Assembly: GCA_900770075.1 (NCBI GenBank)
Contig: CAAGIZ010000160.1
Span: forward strand, 1 to 9,681
Length of the DNA: 9,681 nt
Direction of reading: 5' to 3'
From: Spirochaetia bacterium
Lineage (GTDB): Bacteria > Spirochaetota > Spirochaetia > Treponematales > Treponemataceae
This document shows, in pieces, positions 1-5,855 of the stretch. How positions within the stretch are numbered: position 1 is the first letter of the stretch; every line of letters starts with the position of its first letter. Both the position numbers and the translations under genes were made by a program. The notes below the pieces were generated by a model. That model did not search any database. It saw only the letters and a program-made list of their open reading frames with translations, and was not told the DNA's origin.

Positions 1-68
1 AGGAATGAAGGCGCCCCGACGCCGCAACTGCGGAGCGGACGGTTTGACGGTGGATGTGCTCCAAAAAA
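1..68 (-). repeat. Left copy of GC-rich inverted repeat (partial, cut by window edge)
   Basis: Bases 1-68 are the exact reverse complement of 2936-3003. Base 1 pairs with 3003 and base 68 with 2936; the match stops at 69 (c, where 2935 is t). The block is far more GC-rich than the A-tract DNA that follows it, and contains the small palindrome CCGCAACTGCGG. The right copy shows further GC-rich sequence beyond the matched part, so this copy very probably continues to the left of the window. I see no coding sense in it. It is most simply a dispersed intergenic repeat; being one arm of a larger inverted-repeat-bracketed unit is an inference. Confidence 0.9.
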
Positions 69-211
69 CAAAAAAAAATCAAAGAAATTTTCACATTTTT
101 ACAAAAAAGTCAATCAGTTAAAAACGCTGCCAGACTCCCCAAAAACGTCAAATTTCCTCTTAAAAAAAACCGTTGGTTTAAATTTCCACAAAAATAGGAG
201 GATTTTTTATT
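69..211 (+). promoter_or_regulatory. A/T-rich leader of the first outer-membrane gene, with Shine-Dalgarno at 196-201
   Basis: This is the only space between the repeat and the first gene, so any local promoter must lie here. It is dominated by A and T tracts, and I could not find a convincing paired -35/-10. A small inverted repeat, AAACC-GTT-GGTTT (167-179), sits about 17 nt before a perfect AGGAGG at 196-201, which is 10 nt from the ATG at 212. The Shine-Dalgarno is secure; the promoter position is not determined. Confidence 0.5.
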
Positions 212-1405
212 ATGAAAAAAATCGTAGCCGCAGCAGCAGTTGGGTTGATTCTTGCTGGTGCTGCATTTGCCGACGTTTCTTTTTCTTGGAAAAGGACAAA
301 TATAGTTGGCGGAGCAAGCAAGTATTTTAATAGTGTAGAACGTACAGACTGTCTCGGTCTTGAACTTTCTAACGATATTGCCGGTGTAGTTTTTGACTGG
401 GATATTGTAGAAAAAGATGACACTAACAACATTAAGAATGGAGATTCATTCAGCAGGTTTGTATTGGATTCTTACTATGGCTGGATGACTTTTGGTCTTC
501 CTGTAGGAAACCTTCAGGTTACTTCTGGTAAATGGTCTGGACGCTATGCTGACCGTGTAAAAAGCGACGCAGGCGACTTGGACGGAAAATACTACGAAGC
601 ATACAAGATGGGTGTAATCGGAGGTGTACTCGCTGCCGACTCAGACAACCTTACACAGGGAGCTATGGCTACCGTTCTTGCCTACACTTTGGCAGACACT
701 CTTCCAGGAACTCTTCTGGTAAAACTTGGAATAAGAGATCTTAGTAGCCCTACTTATAAAGATGACAACGAGAAACTCTCACCTCCATCAAGCAAAATTG
801 ATAAACAGAACTTAGGAAAATATGGAAAATTTGATTCTTATTCAGGTTTCGTTGCTGAAGTAGGCTACCGCCAGGAAGGTCTCTTCAATGCAAACATTGC
901 TGTAAGAAGCCTCTCAGAGGATGCTACCTGTTTCTCTGCATTCGTAAGCCCTCTCATGGTTGAAAATCTCCGTGCAACAGTAGGCTTTACAATGGGTAAC
1001 TACGACGGCGACAGCGAATTTGCCATCGATGCCCGCGCACGCTATGCAGTTACAGAAAAAACAGCCGTTACAGGTATGTTCAACTACTCTTCCATCAGCA
1101 AGGAACTGGGAAGATCAGCTCCAGACAGACATGCTGATGATGACTTGAATAAAATGTGGACTATGGTTTCCGTAAACCACGTTGCAGGAGACAACATCCG
1201 CTTCCTCGCTACATTGCAGAACACAGTTCGCGACTTCGTTGTTTCTAAGGGCAACACACTTACAGCATTCACTCCAGCTTGCGAAATTACAGTTTCTGAA
1301 AAGGCTGTGGTTACTGCTGCCTTCGACATGCGTTGGGATGGAAAAACTCCTTATGCAGGTGTAGGCGATGTTTCATTGCCAATCTATGTAACTCTTTCTC
1401 TGTAG
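212..1405 (+). CDS. Exported outer-membrane beta-barrel-type protein (first of tandem pair)
   Basis: This 397-aa protein starts at an ATG behind a perfect AGGAGG. Residues 1-20 form a signal peptide (MKK, Ala/Leu-rich core, A-F-A cleavage, mature protein from Asp21). The rest has no long hydrophobic helix; it alternates short hydrophobic/aromatic strands with Gly/Asp/Asn turns (for example 241-297) and ends in YVTLSL, as expected for a barrel. It is related to the next gene. Both have a W-x-x-G…D-A-G…G…E…K-x-G segment (here about 108-134), and residues 241-296 align with 267-322 of the neighbour, including the 'NL-ATIG…DGD' core. I do not recognise a named family with certainty, and porin or adhesin roles are only possibilities. 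The gap to the next gene is 44 nt without a terminator, so co-transcription is likely. The localisation is well supported; the function is unknown. Confidence 0.85.
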   Translation: MKKIVAAAAVGLILAGAAFADVSFSWKRTNIVGGASKYFNSVERTDCLGLELSNDIAGVVFDWDIVEKDDTNNIKNGDSFSRFVLDSYYGWMTFGLPVGNLQVTSGKWSGRYADRVKSDAGDLDGKYYEAYKMGVIGGVLAADSDNLTQGAMATVLAYTLADTLPGTLLVKLGIRDLSSPTYKDDNEKLSPPSSKIDKQNLGKYGKFDSYSGFVAEVGYRQEGLFNANIAVRSLSEDATCFSAFVSPLMVENLRATVGFTMGNYDGDSEFAIDARARYAVTEKTAVTGMFNYSSISKELGRSAPDRHADDDLNKMWTMVSVNHVAGDNIRFLATLQNTVRDFVVSKGNTLTAFTPACEITVSEKAVVTAAFDMRWDGKTPYAGVGDVSLPIYVTLSL

Positions 1406-1449
1406 TTAGAGAAATGCTTGCTTAGATAAAAATTCTTTGGAGGAATTAA

Positions 1450-2838
1450 ATGAAAAAGATAATTAGCGCACTTACTTTGGGTGCAATGGTTGCAGGAGTC
1501 GCATTTGCAGATGTTGCAGTTACTCTCAACTACAGACAGCGTGCCACTCTCCTCTCTCACGTAAATGATGCAGATAAACCTGGTAAATATTTTAAGGCAA
1601 ATAAAAACGCCTTTGCACAGGATGGAAAAGGAAATGCAATAGAATCTGAGTCTGGTCTTTTCTATACAGACGCTTATTCTGGAGCCGGTACAGATAACCT
1701 CGGAATTACTCTCGGTGGCGACATCGCTTCCTTCCAGGTTGTAGTTGTAGGTGATGAAAACACACCTATGCAGCTCCGCACAAAAACTCTTGGTGCTGAC
1801 CTGCACGTAGGAAAAGTAGGTCTTTTTGCCGGTTTCTGGGCAGACGGAAAAGTTAAGGGTGCATACCGCAACAAGGCAGATATCGATGCCGGAAACATGG
1901 AAGGTATGGATTTTGAATTCAAAAAGCTGGGTTCTGCCTATGCAGGTTCTCCTTCTTTCTTCGTAGACAACATGGTAATGCCTGTAAACGTTACTGCTTC
2001 AGAAAGCTATGCCATCGGTGCTACTTACAACATCCGCAACTTCAAGGCTTGCAAGCTGGAAGTAAACGGCGTTTACATTTCTAATGAAACATCTGACGAA
2101 AAAGGCTCTGCATCAGACGGAAGCCTTCAGGGACACACTCTCGTAGGCCTCGTTGAAGCAAACACCGCCTACGGAACCGGTGAATTCGTATTCAAATACG
2201 GACAGAGCGCATACCAGAACGAAGACAAAAAATACGCTGATGCAATGGCATTCGGTGCTTACCTCCAGCCAAAAATCATCAACAACCTTACTGCTACAAT
2301 CGGTGGTGCAGGTTCTGTTGTAGACGGCGACTTTACAGACTGGTCTGCTGACCTGCGCCTGTACTACAAGGCAGGAGCACTTTCTTTCACATCTTTCCAC
2401 AGCTACTCTGCAATTGTTGATGCTGAAGAAAACGTTTACAAACTTAACGGTAAACTTAACGGAACAACAAAAGGTATTGCAGATGGTGCTTCTTGTGTAG
2501 GAAATGCAAAACACGGTGGCACAATCGTAATGCGCGATTCAGTTCTTACAAACAACCTGATGGTACGCTACAAGGTAAACAAGAGCTTTGCAGTATACGG
2601 TGTAGTTGCAGACATGATTGGTCTGGGCGAATGTGCTGGTAACAAACTTGAAGACAAAGATGGAGACGAAACAACAGATCCTCTTATCCAGCTCCGCGCT
2701 TCTGCCTGGGCACAGTTCTACGCTGGTTCAAACTCAATTTCTGTAGGTCTTGTATACGAAAACTACGACGTAGCAGAAACATACGGAGATTCAGTACAGA
2801 ACATTGCAATCCCAATGATCTTCCGTGTAAAGATGTAA
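1450..2838 (+). CDS. Exported outer-membrane beta-barrel-type protein (second of tandem pair)
   Basis: This 462-aa protein starts at an ATG 5 nt behind GGAGGA (1439-1444). Its signal peptide (residues 1-20, ending A-F-A before Asp21) nearly copies that of the preceding gene. The mature part is rich in Gly/Asn/Asp and short amphipathic strands, for example 267-322 and 416-440, and ends in FRVKM. About 65 residues longer than its neighbour, it carries extra loop-like segments (about 325-365 and 398-412). The second holds an acidic D-x-D-x-D stretch (DKDGDETTD, 402-410) resembling a calcium-binding loop. Shared blocks with the upstream gene suggest old tandem duplication followed by strong divergence. 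An intrinsic terminator follows, so the pair forms one transcription unit. Outer-membrane location is inferred from composition and signal peptide; substrate or ligand is unknown. Confidence 0.85.
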   Translation: MKKIISALTLGAMVAGVAFADVAVTLNYRQRATLLSHVNDADKPGKYFKANKNAFAQDGKGNAIESESGLFYTDAYSGAGTDNLGITLGGDIASFQVVVVGDENTPMQLRTKTLGADLHVGKVGLFAGFWADGKVKGAYRNKADIDAGNMEGMDFEFKKLGSAYAGSPSFFVDNMVMPVNVTASESYAIGATYNIRNFKACKLEVNGVYISNETSDEKGSASDGSLQGHTLVGLVEANTAYGTGEFVFKYGQSAYQNEDKKYADAMAFGAYLQPKIINNLTATIGGAGSVVDGDFTDWSADLRLYYKAGALSFTSFHSYSAIVDAEENVYKLNGKLNGTTKGIADGASCVGNAKHGGTIVMRDSVLTNNLMVRYKVNKSFAVYGVVADMIGLGECAGNKLEDKDGDETTDPLIQLRASAWAQFYAGSNSISVGLVYENYDVAETYGDSVQNIAIPMIFRVKM

Positions 2839-2880
2839 GTTTTTTGACCTAAAACTGGCATAGCCAGAATGGTTCAAAAG

Positions 2881-2919
2881 AACAAAAGGTCGTCCAAAGC
2901 CGGGCGACCTTTTGTTTAT
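2881..2919 (+). terminator. Strong intrinsic terminator after the outer-membrane gene pair
   Basis: Arms 2881-2895 and 2902-2916 form a 15-bp stem with a single G-T wobble and a 6-nt loop (aaagcc). The A-rich 5' foot and T-rich 3' foot make it effective in both orientations. It sits 43 nt after the stop codon of the second outer-membrane gene and closes that transcription unit. Confidence 0.9.
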
Positions 2920-2935
2920 GTTTTAGCCAGATTAT

Positions 2936-3057
2936 TTTTTTGGAGCACATCCACCGTCAAACCGTCCGCTCCGCAGTTGCGGCGTCGGGGCGCCTTCATT
3001 CCTGCGCTCACGCTTCGGAACGGCTTCGCCGCTGCTACGGCACGGGCTAGTTTTTTT
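2936..3057 (+). repeat. Right copy of GC-rich inverted repeat, with extension beyond the matched part
   Basis: Bases 2936-3003 exactly mirror 1-68. The GC-rich character continues to about 3050 (through CGCTCACGC, the CGGC-TTC-GCCG mini-hairpin and GCACGGGCTAG) and ends in a run of seven T's, so the whole element is probably about 120 bp. The end nearest the outer-membrane genes is also marked by a T run (2935-2941). Frames can be translated through it, but none has a Shine-Dalgarno or a recognisable product. It looks like a dispersed intergenic repeat of foreign base composition. A terminal repeat of a mobile unit is possible but unsupported, as no transposase lies between the copies. Confidence 0.8.
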
Positions 3058-3244
3058 GAAAACAAACAATTTGCCAGTTATTTTATCCAGTTTTCCATAA
3101 TCCACCGTCTAATGGCCACTCTGCTACTTCGTCTTGCGTTACAAACTGGGAATTACACTTTATTCAATCCATAAACACCCAATATGTTGGTTATTCTGTC
3201 AGTTTTTACACAACTTATGTGTCTGTTTTTGGGGTTTAATTCGA
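3058..3244. other. Intergenic stretch without a recognisable gene
   Basis: About 190 bp between the GC-rich repeat and the HTH gene. No reading frame here has a credible start or product. The only structure I see is a short inverted repeat, ACACA-ACTTA-TGTGT (3208-3222), about 23 nt upstream of the -10 proposed for the HTH gene. It could be an operator for autoregulation, but 5-bp arms are too short to be confident. Confidence 0.4.
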
Positions 3245-3258
3245 TATAAATTTTTTCG
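3245..3258 (+). promoter_or_regulatory. Candidate -10 (TATAAA) placing the transcription start at or next to the HTH gene ATG
   Basis: TATAAA at 3245-3250 is followed by a T tract and then ATG at 3259. A start 7 nt after the hexamer would fall at 3257, so the 5' leader would be 0-2 nt. No Shine-Dalgarno is visible in front of the ATG, which fits leaderless translation. No good -35 is seen at 16-18 nt spacing. Confidence 0.45.
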
Positions 3259-3612
3259 ATGAAGGAATCGGTAAATCTTGGTTTTATAGTCGGTCAAAAC
3301 GTAAGGCGTCTTCGTCAGAAAAAAAACATCACCCAGGAAAAACTGGCAGAAAAAAGCGGAGTTTGCGTAAATACCATAAGAAACATAGAAAAGGGAAGAT
3401 GGCCCTCCGCCTACACCCTGCAGGCTGTAGCCACTGCCTTAAAAGTCGATGCAAAATTTCTCTTAAGCAGCGAAAAGGACGAAATGTATCTAAAGGAAGA
3501 ACTTAAGTCCAAACTGGAACAAGCCTTTGACTTTTTAGTCAAAAAACCGGCAGAAACAGACGGAAAGGCAGAATATTCGGTAGGACACCTGACAGGGTTG
3601 AAAAAGTATTAG
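3259..3612 (+). CDS. XRE-family helix-turn-helix transcriptional regulator
   Basis: This 117-aa cytoplasmic DNA-binding protein carries a Cro/C1-type HTH at about residues 12-68: 'VGQNVRRLRQKKNITQEKLAE' is helices 1-2, followed by the recognition region 'SGVCVNTIRNIEKG' and 'LQAVATALKVD'. The tail (about 70-117) is charged and partly helical with no known ligand domain. The ATG is the only credible start: the HTH begins only a few residues later and there is no in-frame alternative upstream. It has no Shine-Dalgarno (see the -10 upstream). It stands alone, with no toxin partner or operon mate on the same strand, and converges with the broken Rpn gene 55 bp downstream. Its target is unknown; autoregulation is the usual default for such proteins. 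Confidence 0.9.
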   Translation: MKESVNLGFIVGQNVRRLRQKKNITQEKLAEKSGVCVNTIRNIEKGRWPSAYTLQAVATALKVDAKFLLSSEKDEMYLKEELKSKLEQAFDFLVKKPAETDGKAEYSVGHLTGLKKY

Positions 3613-3636
3613 CCAGTTTTGGCGGGAAGCATTGTC

Positions 3637-3663
3637 GTTTTTGGCAGCCCCCTGCCGGAAAAC
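3637..3663. terminator. Possible weak hairpin between convergent HTH and Rpn genes
   Basis: GGCAG (3643-3647) pairs with CTGCC (3652-3656) around a 4-base loop. The flanking gtttt (3637-3641) and aaaac (3659-3663) can extend the stem across a small internal loop. The position between two convergent 3' ends suits a terminator, but no clean T run follows on either strand. Confidence 0.3.
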
Positions 3664-3667
3664 TGCC

Positions 3668-4210
3668 TTATTTTGTGCAGACCAGACTGTTTTTTATCTC
3701 CTCTACCTCGGCAAGGGAAAGTCCGGTACATCGGGCAATCACCTCAGGAGAAATATTTTCTCTTAAAAGGTTTGCGGCATCTTCCTGTGCTTTTTGGTGC
3801 AGTCCGCTGTCATATCCACTGTCGTAACCTATGCTGTAACCCCGTTCTTTTTCGTAGTTTAGCTCTCTTGCCCAGTCCATGTACTGCCTCCTGGTCTGTG
3901 CGTTCTGTTTTGCTTTGGCGGTGCACAGTTCCAGTTCCTGGGTGTAGCTGTCTTCTGTCCTGCCGGTTATAAGCATTTTTAAGAACGCTTTTAGTTCTTT
4001 GTCGGTTTCTATCCTATCATAGTTTTCTGCTACGAAAAAGTGTTTAAGACTTCTGTCACCCAGCTTTATTTTGGGATTTTGGAGGCAGAGATTTTCGAAG
4101 GTGTAATGGGCCAGCCCCTGTTTAAAGATATCTTTCAGGCAGATGAATATCACGTGGCTTTCTTTTAATGCTCTGTAGGGCTCTCCGGATTTGAGCATGT
4201 CCACATCCAT
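3668..4210 (-). CDS. C-terminal Rpn fragment, possible internal translation product
   Basis: The C-terminal half of the broken Rpn gene stays open from the hairpin cassette to the TAA at 3668. The first in-frame ATG is at 4210 (M-D-V-D-M-L), with only a G-rich stretch about 2 nt upstream as a poor Shine-Dalgarno; a TTG at 4279 is another nominal start. It carries the conserved 'HVIFICLKDIF', 'FENLC' and 'KHFFVAENYD' blocks. It ends in a charged helical tail with a short GYDSGYDSG repeat and 'ISPEVIARCTGLSLAEVEEI', a small helical module common at the end of such proteins. An internally initiated C-terminal Rpn product acting as antitoxin has been described in E. coli (RpnS). Applying that here is speculative. 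Confidence 0.35.
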   Translation of the reverse strand: MDVDMLKSGEPYRALKESHVIFICLKDIFKQGLAHYTFENLCLQNPKIKLGDRSLKHFFVAENYDRIETDKELKAFLKMLITGRTEDSYTQELELCTAKAKQNAQTRRQYMDWARELNYEKERGYSIGYDSGYDSGLHQKAQEDAANLLRENISPEVIARCTGLSLAEVEEIKNSLVCTK

Positions 4211-4832
4211 AACCCCCTGGTAATACCTTGTACTCAAAAGAACTGGTTTCACCAGTTCTTTTGAGTACGCGAGTTGCAACCGTTAAAATAGCACGGTTTG
4301 CAACTCGCTTTTTTAAGGTTGCCTCAAAAAACTGAAGCTTTTTGAGGCTCGATATAGCCCGTTCCGGCAATTCCCCTGTGTCCTTAACCTGCATCTCCAC
4401 GTCAAAAGTGCGGTTTTCGTCTTTGACGTACACATCCAGCCGTATGCCCTTGGATTCTGTGTCTATGCCCAGAGATTTTTCCCCCAGAATTTCAATCTTT
4501 TCGATTTTAACGTGCAGGAGCAGTTCCAGAAGGCGGCGGCAGGCGTCGGGGTTTTCGGTCATAACCTTGTAAAAGATAAAGGTGTCTGTAAGACCTGCCC
4601 GCTCCCATTTTTCTTCGGTAGTGAGCATCTCTGGTTCTGCCAGAGCTTTCTGCGTTTGTGGGCTTCTCAAGTTTTCTGTCTTTTGCAGCACCTTCTGTCT
4701 TGCGAGACTGCCTGGCATTTTTGACATCGCCTGTTTTTGCGTCACCGCTGGTTCTGCCAGCCTTTTTGTGCCTGTTGAATTTTGCGTCTGCATTTGCACT
4801 CCTGCTGGATTTGTTTTTTCGTCTCTGTTCAT
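4122..4832 (-). CDS. N-terminal Rpn fragment (nuclease domain) with out-of-frame tail
   Basis: This 236-aa frame has a sound Shine-Dalgarno and start. Residues 1-68 are a Gln/Lys/Thr-rich leader containing 'LAEP' twice (about 25-28 and 64-67). Residues 70-159 are the PD-(D/E)XK core with D133, E146 and Q148. Residues 160-203 are the translation of the inserted hairpins, and about 204-236 are frameshifted nonsense ending at a stop. A truncated but catalytically complete nuclease domain is conceivable. Whether it folds is unknown. Confidence 0.55.
   Translation of the reverse strand: MNRDEKTNPAGVQMQTQNSTGTKRLAEPAVTQKQAMSKMPGSLARQKVLQKTENLRSPQTQKALAEPEMLTTEEKWERAGLTDTFIFYKVMTENPDACRRLLELLLHVKIEKIEILGEKSLGIDTESKGIRLDVYVKDENRTFDVEMQVKDTGELPERAISSLKKLQFFEATLKKRVANRAILTVATRVLKRTGETSSFEYKVLPGGYGCGHAQIRRALQSIKRKPRDIHLPERYL
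4229..4355 (-). repeat. Three-hairpin palindromic cassette inserted in the Rpn gene
   Basis: The block between the codons for 'ELPERA' and 'RYYQG' consists almost entirely of three inverted repeats. Hairpin C is perfect: arms 4230-4247 and 4251-4268, 18 bp, loop of 3. Hairpin B abuts it: 4269-4283 with 4293-4308, 15 bp plus one unpaired base (4297), loop of 9. Hairpin A has arms 4321-4330 and 4339-4348, 10 bp, loop of 8. A 12-nt T-rich spacer (4309-4320) separates A from B. The N-terminal Rpn frame has no stop through the whole block, adding about 43 residues. No transposase or target duplication is evident. The boundaries rest on recalled family sequence and may be off by a few bases. Confidence 0.75.
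4629..4761. repeat. Paired small palindromes in the Rpn N-terminal extension
   Basis: The 13-bp core CTGGTTCTGCCAG occurs at 4631-4643 and 4748-4760. Each copy is the heart of a stem: CTCTGG/CCAGAG at 4629-4645 and GCTGG/CCAGC at 4747-4761, both with loop ttctg. The copies are 117 bp apart, so on the minus strand both are read in the same frame as Leu-Ala-Glu-Pro. They fall in the leader that precedes the conserved nuclease domain. Confidence 0.6.
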
Positions 4833-5087
4833 AAATCTCTCCTGAAAGTTAATGAGGAAACATCAGTTTCCGATTTGAGTTTTTACGCTGCTTTAGTTTT
4901 TTTTGTATCTACTATTTAATTGGCAACGAAATTCAAATTTTGCACATTTTTATTGAAAATTTTCAAGATTATTTTTTTGTTGAACATTCTTCATAATCCC
5001 TTACGAATTATTTCCACTGTAACCACTCACAAATTTCATTACAAATTTCTTACTGTACCAAGTTCATTTTTATGGTATAATTTTTTT
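4833..5087. other. Divergent AT-rich intergenic region between Rpn and RluA genes
   Basis: About 255 bp with no credible gene. Next to the Rpn start it holds the Shine-Dalgarno AGGAGA (minus strand, 4838-4843). A neat hairpin GGAAAC-ATCA-GTTTCC (4856-4871) lies 12 nt upstream of it and would sit in the Rpn 5' leader. Further right is a direct repeat ACAAATTTC (5029-5037 and 5041-5049, spaced 12 nt) just before the RluA promoter. Reading the RluA frame upstream to 4920 gives only a low-complexity Phe/Leu/Ile tail without a Shine-Dalgarno, which I treat as non-coding. Confidence 0.5.
5073..5087 (+). promoter_or_regulatory. Extended -10 promoter giving a leaderless RluA transcript
   Basis: A perfect extended -10, TG-g-TATAAT, spans 5073-5081 and is followed by six T's and then ATG at 5088. 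With the last base of the hexamer as -7, position +1 is exactly the A of the ATG. There is no Shine-Dalgarno, and no -35 close to TTGACA at normal spacing, which extended -10 promoters do not strictly need. Confidence 0.7.
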
Positions 5088-5855
5088 ATGAAATTTACGG
5101 CTGATTACACTGTCATTTTTAACGATGAGGATATTGTTGTTTTGAACAAGCGTTCCGGGCTTTTGGTTGCTCAGGATCGTTATGACCCGGAGGCTCCAAG
5201 GCTGGATTCTGCTGCGGAAAAGGAATTTGGCAGGCTTTATGCGGTTCACAGAATCGACAAGGATACTTCTGGCTGTGTGATTTACGCAAAAACTCCTGAG
5301 GCGCACCGGGGGCTTTCTTTGCAGTTTGAAAATCGTTCTGTAGAAAAAATCTATCACTGTCTTGTAAACGGCCGTCCTCTCTGGCAGTCTAAAACTGTGG
5401 ATTCCAAACTTTTGCCGGATGGTGATGCCCGCCACCGTACCACCGTAAATTCCCGCTTTGGAAAACCCAGCCTTACCGATTTTAACCTGATCGGTGTCTG
5501 CGGTCCTTACAGCTGGCTGGAGGCTCGTCCTAAAACCGGGAGAACTCATCAGATTCGTGCACACCTTCAGTCTATCGGGCTTTCCATTGTGTGTGACCCC
5601 CTTTATTCCGGGAACCAAAAGCCTGTCCGCCTTTCTGACATAAAAAAACGATGGAACGGTGACCTGGAAACCGAACGCCCTCTTTTGAGCCGGCTTGCCC
5701 TTCATGCCTATTCTATTTCCATTGACCACCCGAAAACTGGCGAACGGATGACTTTTACGGCTCCTTATCAAAAGGATATGGAAGCCACAAGAAAGCAGCT
5801 TGCTTCCATTTTTGGAGTTGATCCCCTTAAGGCTTCTCTGGAGCAAGACGAATGA
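5088..5855 (+). CDS. RluA-family RNA pseudouridine synthase
   Basis: This 255-aa cytoplasmic enzyme isomerises specific uridines in rRNA or tRNA to pseudouridine. The catalytic motif HRIDKDTSG is at 54-62, with Asp57 the expected nucleophile. Other family blocks are the early strand 'DEDIVVLNKRSGL' (13-25), 'GRTHQIRAHL' (151-160) and 'LHAYSISIDHPKTGE' (205-219). There is no N-terminal S4 domain, so it resembles the compact RluA/TruC-like members; the target uridine cannot be told from sequence. I start at 5088 rather than further upstream. The upstream in-frame residues are AT-driven low complexity, and the family fold begins a few residues after this Met. The gene ends in a 4-nt ATGA overlap with the omptin-like gene, so the two are translationally coupled, although no functional link is obvious. 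Confidence 0.93.
   Translation: MKFTADYTVIFNDEDIVVLNKRSGLLVAQDRYDPEAPRLDSAAEKEFGRLYAVHRIDKDTSGCVIYAKTPEAHRGLSLQFENRSVEKIYHCLVNGRPLWQSKTVDSKLLPDGDARHRTTVNSRFGKPSLTDFNLIGVCGPYSWLEARPKTGRTHQIRAHLQSIGLSIVCDPLYSGNQKPVRLSDIKKRWNGDLETERPLLSRLALHAYSISIDHPKTGERMTFTAPYQKDMEATRKQLASIFGVDPLKASLEQDE

Larger units (their letters stand above)
3668..4832 (-). pseudogene. Rpn-family PD-(D/E)XK nuclease/putative transposase, split by a hairpin-cassette insertion
   Basis: Two overlapping minus-strand frames together make one Rpn-type protein (PDDEXK_2 family; recombination-promoting nucleases, some of which act in phage defence). The N-terminal frame runs 4832→4122 and holds the nuclease core: 'GLTDTFIFYKVM' (about 81-92), Asp133 in 'RLDVY' and the E-x-Q pair Glu146/Gln148 in 'DVEMQ'. 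The C-terminal frame ends at 3668 and resumes with 'RYYQGVMDVDMLKSG', then 'HVIFICL' and 'HFFVAENYDRI'. In intact relatives as I recall them, 'ELPERA' is followed directly by 'RYY'. Here a block of about 127 bp (4229-4355) separates them and leaves the frame shifted by +1. The start is good: ATG at 4832, 5 nt behind AGGAGA (4838-4843). Full-length protein cannot be made without frameshifting, but each fragment could persist. Confidence 0.8.

Noticed and set aside
1..3003. The inverted repeats as ends of an insertion sequence or composite transposon.
   Set aside because: The two genes between them encode signal-peptide-bearing barrel-type proteins. No transposase, integrase or target-site duplication can be seen in the window.
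2869..3174. A 101-codon plus-strand frame after the outer-membrane pair.
   Set aside because: It runs through the intrinsic terminator and the GC-rich repeat, lacks a Shine-Dalgarno and has no recognisable domain.
4308..4314. Minus-strand A-AAA-AAG slippery heptamer in the Rpn frame, directly followed by the middle hairpin, resembling dnaX-type -1 frameshifting.
   Set aside because: A -1 shift reads only 19 more codons to a TGA at 4249-4251, whereas the C-terminal Rpn half needs a +1 shift. The hairpin also starts with no spacer after the heptamer. It is probably a by-product of the cassette sequence.
5029..5049. Direct repeat ACAAATTTC twice with 12-nt period upstream of RluA, considered as an operator or the start of a repeat array.
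   Set aside because: Only two short AT-rich copies, which are expected by chance in such DNA; there is no array and no spacer structure.
4920..5087. 56-residue upstream extension of the RluA frame.
   Set aside because: It is low-complexity Phe/Leu/Ile sequence from AT-rich DNA with no Shine-Dalgarno. An extended -10 promoter lies inside it, just before the preferred ATG at 5088.
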